Origin: Paenibacillus sp. J5C2022
Lineage (GTDB): Bacteria > Bacillota > Bacilli > Paenibacillales > Paenibacillaceae
Reading direction: 5' to 3'
Assembly (NCBI RefSeq): GCF_025567625.1
Contig: NZ_JAOQJC010000007.1
Coordinates: 1 to 64,000 of the forward strand
DNA: 64,000 nucleotides
The position numbers and the translations under genes are program-made. A model generated the notes under the pieces. It was not told the origin of the DNA and searched no databases. It worked only from the letters and a program-made list of their open reading frames with translations. Shown in pieces: positions 16,579 to 24,921 of the stretch; position 1 is the stretch's first letter, and the number at the start of each line of letters is the position of its first letter.

Positions 16579-18372
16579 ATGCGGATTCATAATAAATTGA
16601 CGATTGCTTATCTGTTAACCAATGCCATTCCGATCATTGTCCTATCCATGCTGTTCATCAAGCAGGCGGAGAGCTTAATTATTAATCGCATTGGCGACTC
16701 CTACCAAACGATGGTCAGTCAACAAAATAGCTCCATCTCCTTCAATCTCCAGCTATATGAAAGCATCGCCAATCATCTCATGTTAAACCCGGACATCCAG
16801 AGTCTGTTATCCGACCCCAGTATTTTTGAAGATAAGGGAATAATTACGGTCAATAAGGAAATCTATGCAGCTACACGATTTATGAGGGCTTATCGGGAAT
16901 CGCAGGTGGAGGAAGTTGGTTTCTATTACACCAAGGATTATACCTATTCCGACGGGCAGTTCATTTTCCCAATGTCCGCATTACGCGATGATCCGCACTT
17001 TGACACCTTCAACAATAAAAAACCGATGTGGTATCTGGAACACGATGCTTTCCAAGACAAGTACTTCATCACTTATTTCCGAGCGATCTTCAGCTACGAA
17101 GACAGCGTGCAGATCGGATACTTGAAGATGAAGGTTAACTTACCGTCCATCGTCAGCATCGACTCCGATCTCACCCAACAATTGGGGAACGTTCGATTTC
17201 ATATTGTGAACGAGAATGGAACTACCATCTATGACGCCGACTCCTCTCTCATCGGACAACCGTCCCTCCTTCAGCTAGTTCAAAAGGAAGCAAGCCCCCG
17301 AGAGGCCGAAGTCATCTATCAAGATGACGATCGTTACTTTGTCTGGCATCAACAACTGGAGCCGTTAGGATGGGTAATCGCCCTCTCCGTACCTACGGAG
17401 TCCATGGACGAGCCCATTCATCGCATGCGTACGTATGTCTTAATCTCGGGCGCGATTGCGTGTGCCGTCTTTACAGTCATCAGCTACTTGCTTACGCAAC
17501 AAATTACGAATGGCATCCGCAAGCTGAGGAACAAAGTCGGAAGGGTGGCCAAGGGATTCCAGTACCCCGCCTCACCAGCGACGGGCAAAGACGAGATAAG
17601 CATTCTGGATCGAAGCTTCGATGACATGCTCAATAGTTTGTCAAAGTTGATTCATGAAAATTACTCCGTATCTTTGAAAAAACGTGATATGGAGCTCCAA
17701 TTGCTTCAGTCCCAGATCAATCCTCATTTCCTGTACAACACGCTGGAGTTTATAAAGAGCGAAATCGATCTAATGGAATGCGATACCGACATGGCGGTAA
17801 AGATGATTGTAAAGCTGGGGGATTTGTTTCGGGTGTCTGTCTCTCAAGGAAAACACTTCATTCCGTTCAGTGACGAGCTCTATCATGCGAACTGCTATCT
17901 CGATATCGTGCAGATTCGATCCCAATCGAAATTCGATGTGGAATGGGAGATTGATCCTGCTGTAAAACGATTCTATACGTTGAAAATTATACTCCAGCCG
18001 ATTCTGGAGAATGCCATCCAACACGGATTGGAAGCTTTAACGGACCGCAGAGGCCTTATTCGTATCACAGCATATATCAAAGAAACGAAAATCGTTGTCG
18101 ATGTGATCGATAACGGAGTCGGAATGGAAGAGGATAAGTTGCTGCAATTGCAGCATCCTTCCGATTCAGATAATCAATCAGGGGTAGGTTTGTTCAATGT
18201 CTCACGTCGGTTGAAAACCTACTTCGGGGATATGTACGGCTTAACAATAAGCTCGCAAGCTGGTATGGGGACAACGGTCAGCTATTGCCTACCGGTTGTG
18301 GACAGCGATCAGGATATTCCCATTACGGAGGGCTTACTTAAACGCCAAGCGAATGTAAACCTGAGTCGGTGA
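16579..18372 (+). CDS. YesM-like sensor histidine kinase
   Basis: A membrane sensor kinase of 597 residues. It has an N-terminal helix (LTIAYLLTNAIPIIVLSMLFI), a Cache-like extracellular domain of about 250 residues, a second helix (YVLISGAIACAVFTVISYLL) and a HAMP region. The His_kinase-type phosphoacceptor segment is LLQSQINPHFLYNTLEFIKSE, with His near residue 384. A C-terminal ATPase domain carries ILENAIQHGLE and the G-box DNGVGM. The ORF could start 19 codons earlier, but GGGGGAG lies directly before the ATG at 16579. It is divergent from the sugar importer and is the likely partner of the YesN-like regulator at 9325-10944, sensing an extracellular sugar or the loaded binding protein. 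Confidence 0.93.
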   Translation: MRIHNKLTIAYLLTNAIPIIVLSMLFIKQAESLIINRIGDSYQTMVSQQNSSISFNLQLYESIANHLMLNPDIQSLLSDPSIFEDKGIITVNKEIYAATRFMRAYRESQVEEVGFYYTKDYTYSDGQFIFPMSALRDDPHFDTFNNKKPMWYLEHDAFQDKYFITYFRAIFSYEDSVQIGYLKMKVNLPSIVSIDSDLTQQLGNVRFHIVNENGTTIYDADSSLIGQPSLLQLVQKEASPREAEVIYQDDDRYFVWHQQLEPLGWVIALSVPTESMDEPIHRMRTYVLISGAIACAVFTVISYLLTQQITNGIRKLRNKVGRVAKGFQYPASPATGKDEISILDRSFDDMLNSLSKLIHENYSVSLKKRDMELQLLQSQINPHFLYNTLEFIKSEIDLMECDTDMAVKMIVKLGDLFRVSVSQGKHFIPFSDELYHANCYLDIVQIRSQSKFDVEWEIDPAVKRFYTLKIILQPILENAIQHGLEALTDRRGLIRITAYIKETKIVVDVIDNGVGMEEDKLLQLQHPSDSDNQSGVGLFNVSRRLKTYFGDMYGLTISSQAGMGTTVSYCLPVVDSDQDIPITEGLLKRQANVNLSR

Positions 18373-18394
18373 CGACGACCGTCGCCGACTCAGG
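18360..18394. terminator. Hairpin between convergent kinase and AraC genes
   Basis: CCTGAGTCGG(T)GACG at 18360-18374 pairs with CGTC(G)CCGACTCAGG ending at 18394. The hairpin overlaps the kinase stop codon (18370-18372). There is no clear T-run, so it may be a terminator or a 3'-end stabilising structure. Confidence 0.6.
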
Positions 18395-18444
18395 CGGAGG
18401 CTCCCCTTGCAGCTCTTGCGGGAGCGATTAGGCAGCGGCCGGCA

Positions 18445-19269
18445 TTACACATTGACCCGATATTCCGTCGGACTGTAGCCGACTTCCCGGCGGAATGTCT
18501 TGGAGAAGTAGTTGGCATCCTCGAATCCCGTCGCCTGGGCGATCTCCTTAATGCTCTGCGAGGACGTCTTCAGCAGCAGCTTGGCATGCTCCATCCGCTT
18601 GCGGCTTACATATTTCAGCGGGGATACGCCGAAGTGGCGCTTGAAGTACTTGCTGAAGTAGTTAGGATGAAGATGAAGGACGGATGCCAGCTCCTCCAGC
18701 GTCAGCTCCCGCTGCAGATGGGAATCGACATACTGTTGTATGCGCGTCAGGCGCTCCATCTCCTGACTGTGGCTTTCACTTATGCGCAGCGGCTGATTCT
18801 CCATGACCAAGGTCAGAATATGCAACAGTACAGATTTCTCCTTCAGTCGCGATACTAGCGCATAGCTGCGCCTGGCATCTACCAGCTCGCGGAACAACCC
18901 TTCCAGCCGTTCCCGGTCCAGCTCGTTGTAGCACAAGGGCATATCCAGCCATTGGAAGACATCGGTCCCGCCAGCGGTTGCCGTGAAGTGACACCAATAT
19001 TTGTGGAAAGGTCTGTCGCTTATAGCGCTGTACGATTGCTTCGCATGGGCGGGCATCATAATGAGCTGGCCCGGCTCCGGGTATAGCTCCCGCTCCCCTA
19101 CCTTCACCCAGCCTTCCCCATCCAGTATGAAGTACAGTTTATTGTAAGCCGGGGTATAATCCAGTTCTCTCCAGTCGGGCCAGCACTGCGTCAAGTTCGC
19201 TTCTATAATCTGCACCTGCATATTCAGCAGCATCTCCTGCACCGCTCCATCCGCTTGGCTACGGTTCAT
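18445..19269 (-). CDS. AraC-family transcriptional regulator
   Basis: A 274-residue regulator. The N-terminal sensor domain has the cupin-like pattern LYFILDGEGWVKVGERELYPEPGQLIMMPAHAKQ. The C-terminal AraC domain is intact: LTLEELASVLHLHPNYFSKYFKRHFGVSPLKY and IKEIAQATGFEDANYFSKTFRREVGYSPTEYR. A GTG two codons upstream is an alternative start. The gene is divergent from the GH29 fucosidase with 186 bp between the starts, so it is the obvious candidate regulator of that enzyme. The intergenic GACAAACGCTTGTC at about 19372-19385 is a partial palindrome that could be an operator. Confidence 0.9.
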   Translation of the reverse strand: MNRSQADGAVQEMLLNMQVQIIEANLTQCWPDWRELDYTPAYNKLYFILDGEGWVKVGERELYPEPGQLIMMPAHAKQSYSAISDRPFHKYWCHFTATAGGTDVFQWLDMPLCYNELDRERLEGLFRELVDARRSYALVSRLKEKSVLLHILTLVMENQPLRISESHSQEMERLTRIQQYVDSHLQRELTLEELASVLHLHPNYFSKYFKRHFGVSPLKYVSRKRMEHAKLLLKTSSQSIKEIAQATGFEDANYFSKTFRREVGYSPTEYRVNV

Positions 19270-19455
19270 GCTCACCTACAACCCTTCATTCAAAAAAGTT
19301 ATTTTGTTACCCATACAGGTTAGTCTTCTATCTATGTATTGTATCACATCCCTGCTAGACTAAAGGGGCAAGACAAACGCTTGTCCATTGAAAATAACGG
19401 GCAGCATGCGCGCATGCTATCCCGGCAGACCATTTCCAATATGGAGGTAGATCAT

Positions 19456-20781
19456 ATGAGTACAGGACAACAGTTGATTCGCGAGAGAACGGAGCGCACC
19501 GAATGGTTCCTCAATGACCGCTTCGGCATGTTCATCCATTGGGGGCTATATGCCATTCCCGCCAGAGGCGAATGGGTGCGCAGCACAGAACAGCTATCGA
19601 TAGAAGACTACCAGCCTTACTTCGACGAATTCGATCCCGTCGACTACGACCCGAAGGCATGGGCGAAGGCGGCGAAGCAAGCGGGCATGAAGTACGCGGT
19701 ATTGACGGCCAAGCATCACGACGGCTTCTGCTTGTTCGACAGCAAGCTCACGGAATACAAGTCGACGAATACGAAGGCCGGACGAGATCTGGTAAGAGAA
19801 TTCCTGGAGGCGTTCCGCGCGGAAGGACTGAAGGTCGGACTGTACTACTCTCTGCTCGACTGGTATCACGAGGATTATCCCGCCTACGGCGACCGCATTC
19901 ATCCTATGCGGAACAATGAAGCATTCAAGCGCGATCCCGCTACGTTCGACCGGTACTTGGAATATATGCACGGGCAGATTCGCGAGCTGCTGACAGACTA
20001 CGGCAAGCTGGATGTGATGTGGTTCGATTTCTCCTATGACGACATGCGCAGGGAGAAGTGGAAGGCCGAGGAGCTTATGGAGATGATTCGCTCCCTGCAG
20101 CCTCATGTCATTATCGACAACCGCCTTGAGGGCAGCGGCCACCAGGGCGGCAGCATCTATACGGACAATCCGACTACCTACGCGGGAGACTTCGCATCGC
20201 CCGAGCAGATTATTCCACCCGGCGGCGTGAAGGACGAGAACGGCAATCCCATTCCATGGGAAGCCTGCATTACGCTTAACAACAACTGGGGATATGCCGC
20301 GGCAGACCACACTTACAAGAGCGCGCAGACGGTAATTCGCAAGCTCGTGGAATGCGTCAGCAAGAACGGCAATATGCTGCTGAATGTAGGTCCGGATGCC
20401 AAAGGCGTCATTCCGAAGGAATCGCTCGATATTCTTCAGGAAGTGGGCGAATGGATAAGCAGGAACGGAGCCAGCGTATACGGCTGCCAAGCGTCCGAGT
20501 TCCCCAAGCCGGACTGGGGCCGCTATACGCAAGCGGGCAACAAGCTCTACGCGCATGTGATGGAGGAGAGCATCGGGCCAGTCAATCTGGTGGGACTTGC
20601 CGGCAAAGTGAAGCGGGCAAGACTGCTTGCCGACGGCTCGGAGCTGTTCCTGACGCGCCCTTGGAGCGCGGAGGAATTCGTCGCGGACGCCTTCGTCAAC
20701 TTCGCTCGCCCGGAGCACTTCACCTTCCCGCTGCCGGATAGCCGCAATACGGTCATCGAGCTGGAACTGGAAGAGAATTAA
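19456..20781 (+). CDS. Alpha-L-fucosidase, glycoside hydrolase family 29
   Basis: A cytoplasmic glycosidase of 441 residues that removes alpha-L-fucose from oligosaccharides. The start ATG at 19456 follows GGAGGT with seven-base spacing; the ORF is open further upstream but without a ribosome site. GH29 hallmarks: RFGMFIHWGLYAIPARGEW near residues 22-40, TAKHHDGFCLFDS near 84-96, and the nucleophile region KLDVMWFDFSYDD with Asp191 as predicted nucleophile. No signal peptide is present, so the substrate must be imported. The length is close to the bacterial GH29 catalytic domain plus a short C-terminal beta-sandwich. A terminator follows. Xylose-type or other specificity cannot be excluded, but the WFD motif is strong. 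Confidence 0.93.
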   Translation: MSTGQQLIRERTERTEWFLNDRFGMFIHWGLYAIPARGEWVRSTEQLSIEDYQPYFDEFDPVDYDPKAWAKAAKQAGMKYAVLTAKHHDGFCLFDSKLTEYKSTNTKAGRDLVREFLEAFRAEGLKVGLYYSLLDWYHEDYPAYGDRIHPMRNNEAFKRDPATFDRYLEYMHGQIRELLTDYGKLDVMWFDFSYDDMRREKWKAEELMEMIRSLQPHVIIDNRLEGSGHQGGSIYTDNPTTYAGDFASPEQIIPPGGVKDENGNPIPWEACITLNNNWGYAAADHTYKSAQTVIRKLVECVSKNGNMLLNVGPDAKGVIPKESLDILQEVGEWISRNGASVYGCQASEFPKPDWGRYTQAGNKLYAHVMEESIGPVNLVGLAGKVKRARLLADGSELFLTRPWSAEEFVADAFVNFARPEHFTFPLPDSRNTVIELELEEN

Positions 20782-20798
20782 CTGTCATTCGATATACA

Positions 20799-20847
20799 AG
20801 AAGAAGCCTCTAGCGGCCGCCTCATGCGTCCTGTGGGGGCTTCTTCT
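20799..20847 (+). terminator. Terminator after the fucosidase gene
   Basis: AGAAGAAGCC (20799-20808) pairs with GGCTTCTTCT (20838-20847), with a 29-nt loop that can fold further. The pyrimidine-rich 3' arm provides the weak RNA-DNA hybrid. Confidence 0.7.
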
Positions 20848-20963
20848 GTGCATGTCCGTCATAATCAGCCATAATTCCACCTCTGCCTCGGGACAGTCGA
20901 ACAAGCTCTCCTGCTTGTCCTCACATACATTGCAGTATCAAGGGAAAAAAGGAGTGAGAGCTT

Positions 20964-21446
20964 ATGGCTACTTTCCGAGCAAGATTGAGAGGGCGCAACG
21001 AAGTGCCGCCTGTTGCGACTTTCGCCTCAGGACACGCCATCTTCCGGTCGATCCGTTACGGCAACGGTCCTTATGACAACGACGATAACGTCAGCAACGA
21101 CAACGTCAACGGAGCGAACGGGCAAAGGTGGTGGAGACGCAGACGGCAAAGCCTGCAATACCGCCTCATATTGCGCAATATTAGACGTGTCACGCAAGCG
21201 CAGATTCATCTGGGCCGTCCCGGTCAGAATGGGCCGGTCGTCGCCTTCTTATTCGGACCTGTGAGCGGCGGCGTATCGTTCCGGCGCGGCGTCATCAACG
21301 GCGTGCTGCGGGACAGAGACCTCGTAGGACCGCTGCGCGGCAGCACGATCCGTGAGCTGATCCGCGAGATCGAACGTGGCAATGCTTATGTCAATGTGTA
21401 TACGGTGCGTTATCCGAACGGAGAGATTCGCGGTCAAATCCGCTAA
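20964..21446 (+). CDS. CHRD domain protein without signal peptide
   Basis: A 160-residue protein with a CHRD (chordin-like) domain. It opens with FRARLRGRNEVPPVATFASGHAIF. After a polar insert of about 30 residues rich in Asp and Asn and ending in WWRRRRQSLQYR, it continues with AQIHLGRPGQNGPVVAFLF and ends with AYVNVYTVRYPNGEIRGQIR, the usual CHRD close. CHRD proteins are mostly secreted, yet there is no signal peptide here. In Bacillales several such signal-less, Arg-rich proteins are thought to be spore-associated; that is inference. AAAGGAG precedes the ATG. The gene is monocistronic between two terminators, beside sspH. Confidence 0.88.
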   Translation: MATFRARLRGRNEVPPVATFASGHAIFRSIRYGNGPYDNDDNVSNDNVNGANGQRWWRRRRQSLQYRLILRNIRRVTQAQIHLGRPGQNGPVVAFLFGPVSGGVSFRRGVINGVLRDRDLVGPLRGSTIRELIREIERGNAYVNVYTVRYPNGEIRGQIR

Positions 21447-21481
21447 CGCGCGGCGCTGACAGCGCATGAGAGAATGCAAGG

Positions 21482-21512
21482 CGAGCAGCGGTGCATCCTG
21501 CATCACTGCTCG
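21482..21512. terminator. Bidirectional terminator, CHRD gene / DUF421 gene
   Basis: CGAGCAG (21482-21488) and the following bases pair with TGCATCACTGCTCG ending at 21512 around a 3-nt loop. The plus-strand tail is T-rich (TCTTGTTCGTT). It overlaps the 3' end of the convergent DUF421 gene. Confidence 0.7.
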
Positions 21513-21979
21513 TCTTGTTCGTTCATGCCGCCCTCCAGCTCGATGACGCTCAGCTTGCCGCTCGGTTCCATATACGCCTCTTTCACTTCCGAGAAGCCTT
21601 GCAGTCCTTTAACGCGCAGCTCCTGCTCCAGATTGTTTTTCGTAATGCGCGCTCTCCTTAGTCCGTTCATCAGCAGCTTGCCCTTGTCAATCAGCTTGAT
21701 GGGACTGCCCATCACGAGCTTCTCCACCCATTGGCTTTTCATGGACAGCCAGCTCGCTGTTATTTGCAGGAATACCAGTCCCGCAACGGATGCGATCAAT
21801 ACCCCTAACTTCAATTCCGGATCGGCCAGCCCGTCCCCGATGATCGCGCCGATCGCAATGACGACGACAAGGTCGAAGTCCGTCAGCCTGCCTACCGATT
21901 GGCTGCCCATCAGCCGGAATGCGACTAGTCCGATAGCGAACATGGCCGCTGCTCTTAGCAGTGCGAATACAATCTCCAC
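21503..21979 (-). CDS. DUF421 (YetF/YrbG-like) membrane protein
   Basis: A 158-residue protein with three N-terminal membrane helices (FALLRAAAMFAIGLVAF, FDLVVVIAIGAIIGDGL, LKLGVLIASVAGLVFLQITASWL). The cytoplasmic C-terminal DUF421 domain carries PIKLIDKGKLLMNGLRRARITKNNL. Several Bacillales have multiple paralogues, some in spore germination or membrane-integrity contexts, and the molecular role is not settled. It is slightly short compared with YetF-like proteins of about 200-230 residues, with a truncated C-terminal domain. GTG start at 21979 preceded by GGGGAG. The sspH stop is 43 bp upstream. Confidence 0.87.
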   Translation of the reverse strand: MEIVFALLRAAAMFAIGLVAFRLMGSQSVGRLTDFDLVVVIAIGAIIGDGLADPELKLGVLIASVAGLVFLQITASWLSMKSQWVEKLVMGSPIKLIDKGKLLMNGLRRARITKNNLEQELRVKGLQGFSEVKEAYMEPSGKLSVIELEGGMNEQDEQ

Positions 21980-22021
21980 ATCATGCTCCCCTTCGTCTGT
22001 CCTGGGCCGGCAGAAGCCGGA

Positions 22022-22204
22022 TCACTCTTCTTGCAGCTGATCCAGCGACACTTCCTGTTCCAGCTCCGGCTGTTGAAGCGGATAGACTCTGGCCGTCTGC
22101 CGCTCCTGATCCACATGCTGGATATAGACCGGCATTCCTTGATACGTCACGTTCGCCATGACGGGAGATTCCGCTATTTCCTGCGCTCTTTGCTTGCTCA
22201 ACAT
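22022..22204 (-). CDS. sspH: Small acid-soluble spore protein, H type
   Basis: A 60-residue protein that matches SspH almost end to end: RAQEIAESPVMANVTYQGMP, then VYIQHVDQERQTARVYPL, and an acidic tail. SspH is a minor spore-core protein made in the forespore. AAGGAGG is perfectly spaced before the ATG. Its presence is the strongest sign that the host forms endospores. It is transcribed in the same direction as the DUF421 gene, with a short gap. Confidence 0.93.
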   Translation of the reverse strand: MLSKQRAQEIAESPVMANVTYQGMPVYIQHVDQERQTARVYPLQQPELEQEVSLDQLQEE

Positions 22205-22283
22205 GGCTGTCTTCCTCCTTACTGTGCTTTGCTTCCGACTGCTTGGATAAGCCTATTGTGTGCATATTTACATGCATTATTCC

Positions 22284-22931
22284 TTATTCCTTCCGGCCAC
22301 ATCCCCCGGCGTATTGCAAAATGGCTATGGCCGCTCTCTCCCTCCGCTCCGCCTCTGAGCAACGCATCGCTTCCTGCAGGATCAAGAGCGCTTCTCTCAC
22401 CAGTTCCTCATCAACAGCCGGCATGCTGCGCCCTCCCCCGCCTGTTACCGCTGTCTCGACAGCCGTCCAACTCTCCGCTTCCGCCGCGGATATCGGCCTG
22501 CAGAACTTTCCGACTTCCCCGTCTTCCTCCCGTAAGAAAGCTTGCAGGGACGGCGGCAATTCATTCATCCCCATTCGCTTCAGCCAGGTGACGCCCCGCC
22601 TGTGGCACAGCTTGCTCTCTTCCGACTGCGGATCTTCAATGTAGTAGTAGTCTCCGAGGTCGCCCAGCACGATGCCGTTATCATGTATGACCAGCACGTA
22701 GTCTCCGTCCTGCATATCCATCGCGAAGAGCCGGATCGTATCGGCTGCAGCGATCAGGGCAGTCCCTTCCAGACCGTAATACTGCCGCAGCCCCTGTACC
22801 GTTTCGTTCTCCCCCGCATGCTCCAGATCCCCCAGTCTCGGCCATCCGATACTGATGAAATGATCTTCCAGGTACGATTTCATACGTCCTTCTCCGTCTT
22901 CGCCCTTCACTCTCAACCGATATAAATTCAT
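22284..22931 (-). CDS. Uncharacterised protein with a possible EVE/PUA-like N-terminal fold
   Basis: I do not recognise a named family. From the ATG at 22931 (AGGGGA just upstream) the protein has 215 residues. The first 130 residues (MNLYRLRVKG, DHFISIGWPRLGDL, then DGDYVLVIHDNGIVLGDLGDYYYI and HRRGVTWLKRMG) resemble the small beta-barrel N-terminal regions seen in some modification-dependent restriction enzymes and EVE-like proteins. The rest is helical with no nuclease motif. An in-frame start 27 codons upstream is unlikely. It is isolated, with no methylase or helicase beside it. The EVE-like reading is a weak inference from the ISIGW...GDL and V.. HD/G pattern. Confidence 0.7.
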   Translation of the reverse strand: MNLYRLRVKGEDGEGRMKSYLEDHFISIGWPRLGDLEHAGENETVQGLRQYYGLEGTALIAAADTIRLFAMDMQDGDYVLVIHDNGIVLGDLGDYYYIEDPQSEESKLCHRRGVTWLKRMGMNELPPSLQAFLREEDGEVGKFCRPISAAEAESWTAVETAVTGGGGRSMPAVDEELVREALLILQEAMRCSEAERRERAAIAILQYAGGCGRKE

Positions 22932-23010
22932 GTTTCCCCTGGACACCTCCATATGGAAAAATAACCCTTCAAAGCGGGGCATTGCTTGGAATAACCCATT
23001 CATTATGCAC

Positions 23011-23040
23011 AAAGAAACCAGCCGCTTATCACATACGGCT
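23011..23040 (-). terminator. Terminator after the AIM24 gene
   Basis: On the minus strand AGCCG...CGGCT (23020-23024 with 23036-23040, 11-nt loop) is followed by GGTTTCTTT. It lies just after the AIM24 stop at 23056. Confidence 0.7.
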
Positions 23041-23055
23041 AGTTCCTTCTGCTCT

Positions 23056-23745
23056 CTACTTGATATATACGCTGCCGAACGGCAGCACCTCGCGCAGCAC
23101 CCGCTTGATCCATCCGTCGTCCGTCAGCTTGTCCTGCAGCCCGGTATCGCGCGCGCCCGTCTGAATAAGCACAGGGCCTCGTCCTCGCAGCTCCCATTGC
23201 ACGTTCATGTGCTGGCTCGCCAGCGTGTTGCCGTAGACGGACAGCTTAATCTCCGCATCCTCGGGATAAGCGACCAAGGCACTCTTGTCGACGAACAGCG
23301 GCTCCTCCGGAAGAAGCTGGATCGTGGCGATATCTCCGACAGACAGTACGCCCAGCACACCGGGACCGTTGAACTTGATTCGGACCAGTTCCCGTGTAAT
23401 CCACGCTGTGCGCCATTTCAATATTTTGCTCTTGAAGGTCATGCCGTCAGAGAACAGCATGATATGTCTGTAATCGAACAGCAAGCTGCCCTCCTCCGGT
23501 ATATCGACCATCTCCAGCGTGAAGCCGGGAGGCAAGCCGAGCAGGAATTGAGCCGGCCCCTGGAGCCGGGAGCGCGTCCAACGCTTCTTCCGGTACGCTC
23601 CGCCCAAGTCCATGAACCGGTCTTCGCGGTTCCTGGGATTGCCCTGGAACGCCGCAATGGATTGCGGATGCAGCACATGCAGCGCTTCATTCGCCTCCAG
23701 CTCCACCTTCACATGGCCGATGGCAGCGGGGCAATGAATATTCAT
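23056..23745 (-). CDS. AIM24 family protein
   Basis: A 229-residue beta-rich protein of the AIM24 (DUF124/TerD-neighbour) family. It opens with HVKVELEANEALHVLHPQSIAAFQGN and has the repeated Gly-rich strands LVRIKFNGPGVLGVLS and IKLSVYGNTLASQH. Bacterial members form homotrimeric beta-barrels and their role is poorly defined. The start is the ATG at 23745, which overlaps the stop of the upstream gene as ATGA and has AGGGGGG before it; an ORF extension of 28 codons lies inside the upstream gene and is a shadow. The overlap implies coupled translation with the coiled-coil membrane protein. Confidence 0.85.
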   Translation of the reverse strand: MNIHCPAAIGHVKVELEANEALHVLHPQSIAAFQGNPRNREDRFMDLGGAYRKKRWTRSRLQGPAQFLLGLPPGFTLEMVDIPEEGSLLFDYRHIMLFSDGMTFKSKILKWRTAWITRELVRIKFNGPGVLGVLSVGDIATIQLLPEEPLFVDKSALVAYPEDAEIKLSVYGNTLASQHMNVQWELRGRGPVLIQTGARDTGLQDKLTDDGWIKRVLREVLPFGSVYIK

Positions 23746-24257
23746 GGCAGCAATGCCCCCCTGCCTGTGCGGCCCGATCTGCCCGCTGCGCCGTCTCGGC
23801 CTTGCTTGCGCCATACCATGAACCGCCATACGCGAACGGCGAGCGCATAGAGCGCAATCAAGCCGATCAGTATGCCGGCTGTCCAGATCGCCTTGCGGAT
23901 AAGCGACTTCCGCTTCTCTTCCAACTGCTGCATACGGTTCACGAGCTCCTGATTTTCCGCTATCAGCGCTTCGTTCTGCTGCCGATAGTCGTCATTCATC
24001 CGCTGCATCTCCGCTTGGCTCTGCAGCAGTTCCTCCGTCTGCCGCCGGGATTCCTCCAGCTGCTCGCGCTGTGACTCCAGCTGTCCTTCCAGTTGCTCTT
24101 TGGTGTCGTTGTACTGATTCTGAAGCTCTTGCAAGCGCTCCGGCGTATCATAAATATCCTTTATTCGCTCGAACATATTGGCATATGTCGGCAAGGCGCC
24201 AATTCCTGATAGAATAACTAGTAAAAGTGCCGCGGCAGCAAGTCGCAACTGCTTCAT
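23742..24257 (-). CDS. Exported coiled-coil membrane protein
   Basis: A protein of about 171 residues with no family I can name. It has an N-terminal signal peptide (LAAAALLLVILSGIGALPTYA, cleavage near residue 26) and a long charged coiled coil rich in Gln, Glu and Leu (about residues 38-118). A membrane helix follows (AIWTAGILIGLIALYALAVRVW), then an Arg/Gly-rich cytoplasmic tail. So a periplasm-side (external) coiled coil is anchored by a C-terminal helix. A GTG three codons upstream is an alternative start. It overlaps the AIM24 gene by four bases; the pairing suggests that the AIM24 protein acts at the membrane with it. That partnership is inference. Confidence 0.8.
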   Translation of the reverse strand: MKQLRLAAAALLLVILSGIGALPTYANMFERIKDIYDTPERLQELQNQYNDTKEQLEGQLESQREQLEESRRQTEELLQSQAEMQRMNDDYRQQNEALIAENQELVNRMQQLEEKRKSLIRKAIWTAGILIGLIALYALAVRVWRFMVWRKQGRDGAAGRSGRTGRGALLP

Positions 24258-24341
24258 AACGATCACCCGCTTCCAGCTCTTATATCTAGTATTCTATCAT
24301 ATTATTGTCGCCTGTTGTCGAGTTCCATTGTCGAATGGAGT

Positions 24342-24830
24342 TTAAATAAACAAGTTCACTTTCGCTTCCGTCGCATCGCCCAGATAGGCCGCCACGCCTG
24401 CATACTCCATGCCGTCAATAAGCTCTTCCTGCTTCAGGCCGAGCAGATCCATCGTCATCGTGCACGCAACAAGCTTCACGCCTTGCTCCTGTGCCAGTTC
24501 GATCAGCTGCGGCAGCGACATCGCATTGTGTTTTTTCATCACATGCTTGATCATTTGGGGACCCATGCCGGCCATGTTCATTTTGGACAGCCCCAGCTTC
24601 TTCGCCCCGCGCGGCATCATCCAACCGAACATTTTCTCCAGCATGCCCTTGTCAGTTTTCACGACCTCGTCTTTTCGCATCGTATTCAGTCCCCAGAAGG
24701 TGAAGAAGATCGTGACGTCATGATCGTACGCAGCTGCTCCATTGGCAATAATGAATGCCGCAATCGCCTTGTCAAGGTCGCCGCTGAACAGAACAATCGT
24801 CGTTTTCTCCTTCGTTGTCGTTACTTCCAT
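24342..24830 (-). CDS. DsrE/DsrF/DrsH-like sulfur carrier protein
   Basis: A 162-residue cytoplasmic protein of the DrsE_2 family. It opens with TTIVLFSGDLDKAIAAFIIANGAAAYDHDVTIFFTFWGLN and has a conserved Cys in VKLVACTMTMDLLG (near residue 133), the expected persulfide-carrying residue. In bacteria these proteins shuttle sulfane sulfur with TusA and rhodaneses. It lies 91 bp downstream of the CstR-type repressor and has its own candidate CstR operator at 24867-24884. AGGAGAG is near the start. The family assignment is firm; the exact sulfur donor and acceptor are not. Confidence 0.9.
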   Translation of the reverse strand: MEVTTTKEKTTIVLFSGDLDKAIAAFIIANGAAAYDHDVTIFFTFWGLNTMRKDEVVKTDKGMLEKMFGWMMPRGAKKLGLSKMNMAGMGPQMIKHVMKKHNAMSLPQLIELAQEQGVKLVACTMTMDLLGLKQEELIDGMEYAGVAAYLGDATEAKVNLFI

Positions 24831-24866
24831 TGATTCATCTCTCCTTTATCTCGATTGGTATATACA

Positions 24867-24884
24867 CATACCACTATAGGTATG
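24867..24884. promoter_or_regulatory. Candidate CstR operator upstream of the DsrE-like gene
   Basis: CATACC-ACTATA-GGTATG is an inverted repeat with perfect 6-bp arms, 37 bp before the DsrE-like start. It shares the ATACC-N-CTAT-N-GGTAT pattern with the site at 28425-28442, which makes it a likely target of the repressor encoded at 24922-25185. Confidence 0.75.
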
Positions 24885-24921
24885 AAAGTGTTGGAAAGAA
24901 AAACGCCTTGCGGCGCAATCC

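Noticed and set aside
19372-19385. GACAAACGCTTGTC as a cre site before the fucosidase gene
   Set aside because: It is palindromic but does not fit the cre consensus at the outer positions; kept only as a possible operator in the AraC entry.
22930-23850. 306-codon plus-strand frame over the AIM24 gene
   Set aside because: Shadow translation without recognisable domains; AIM24 and its overlap partner explain the region.
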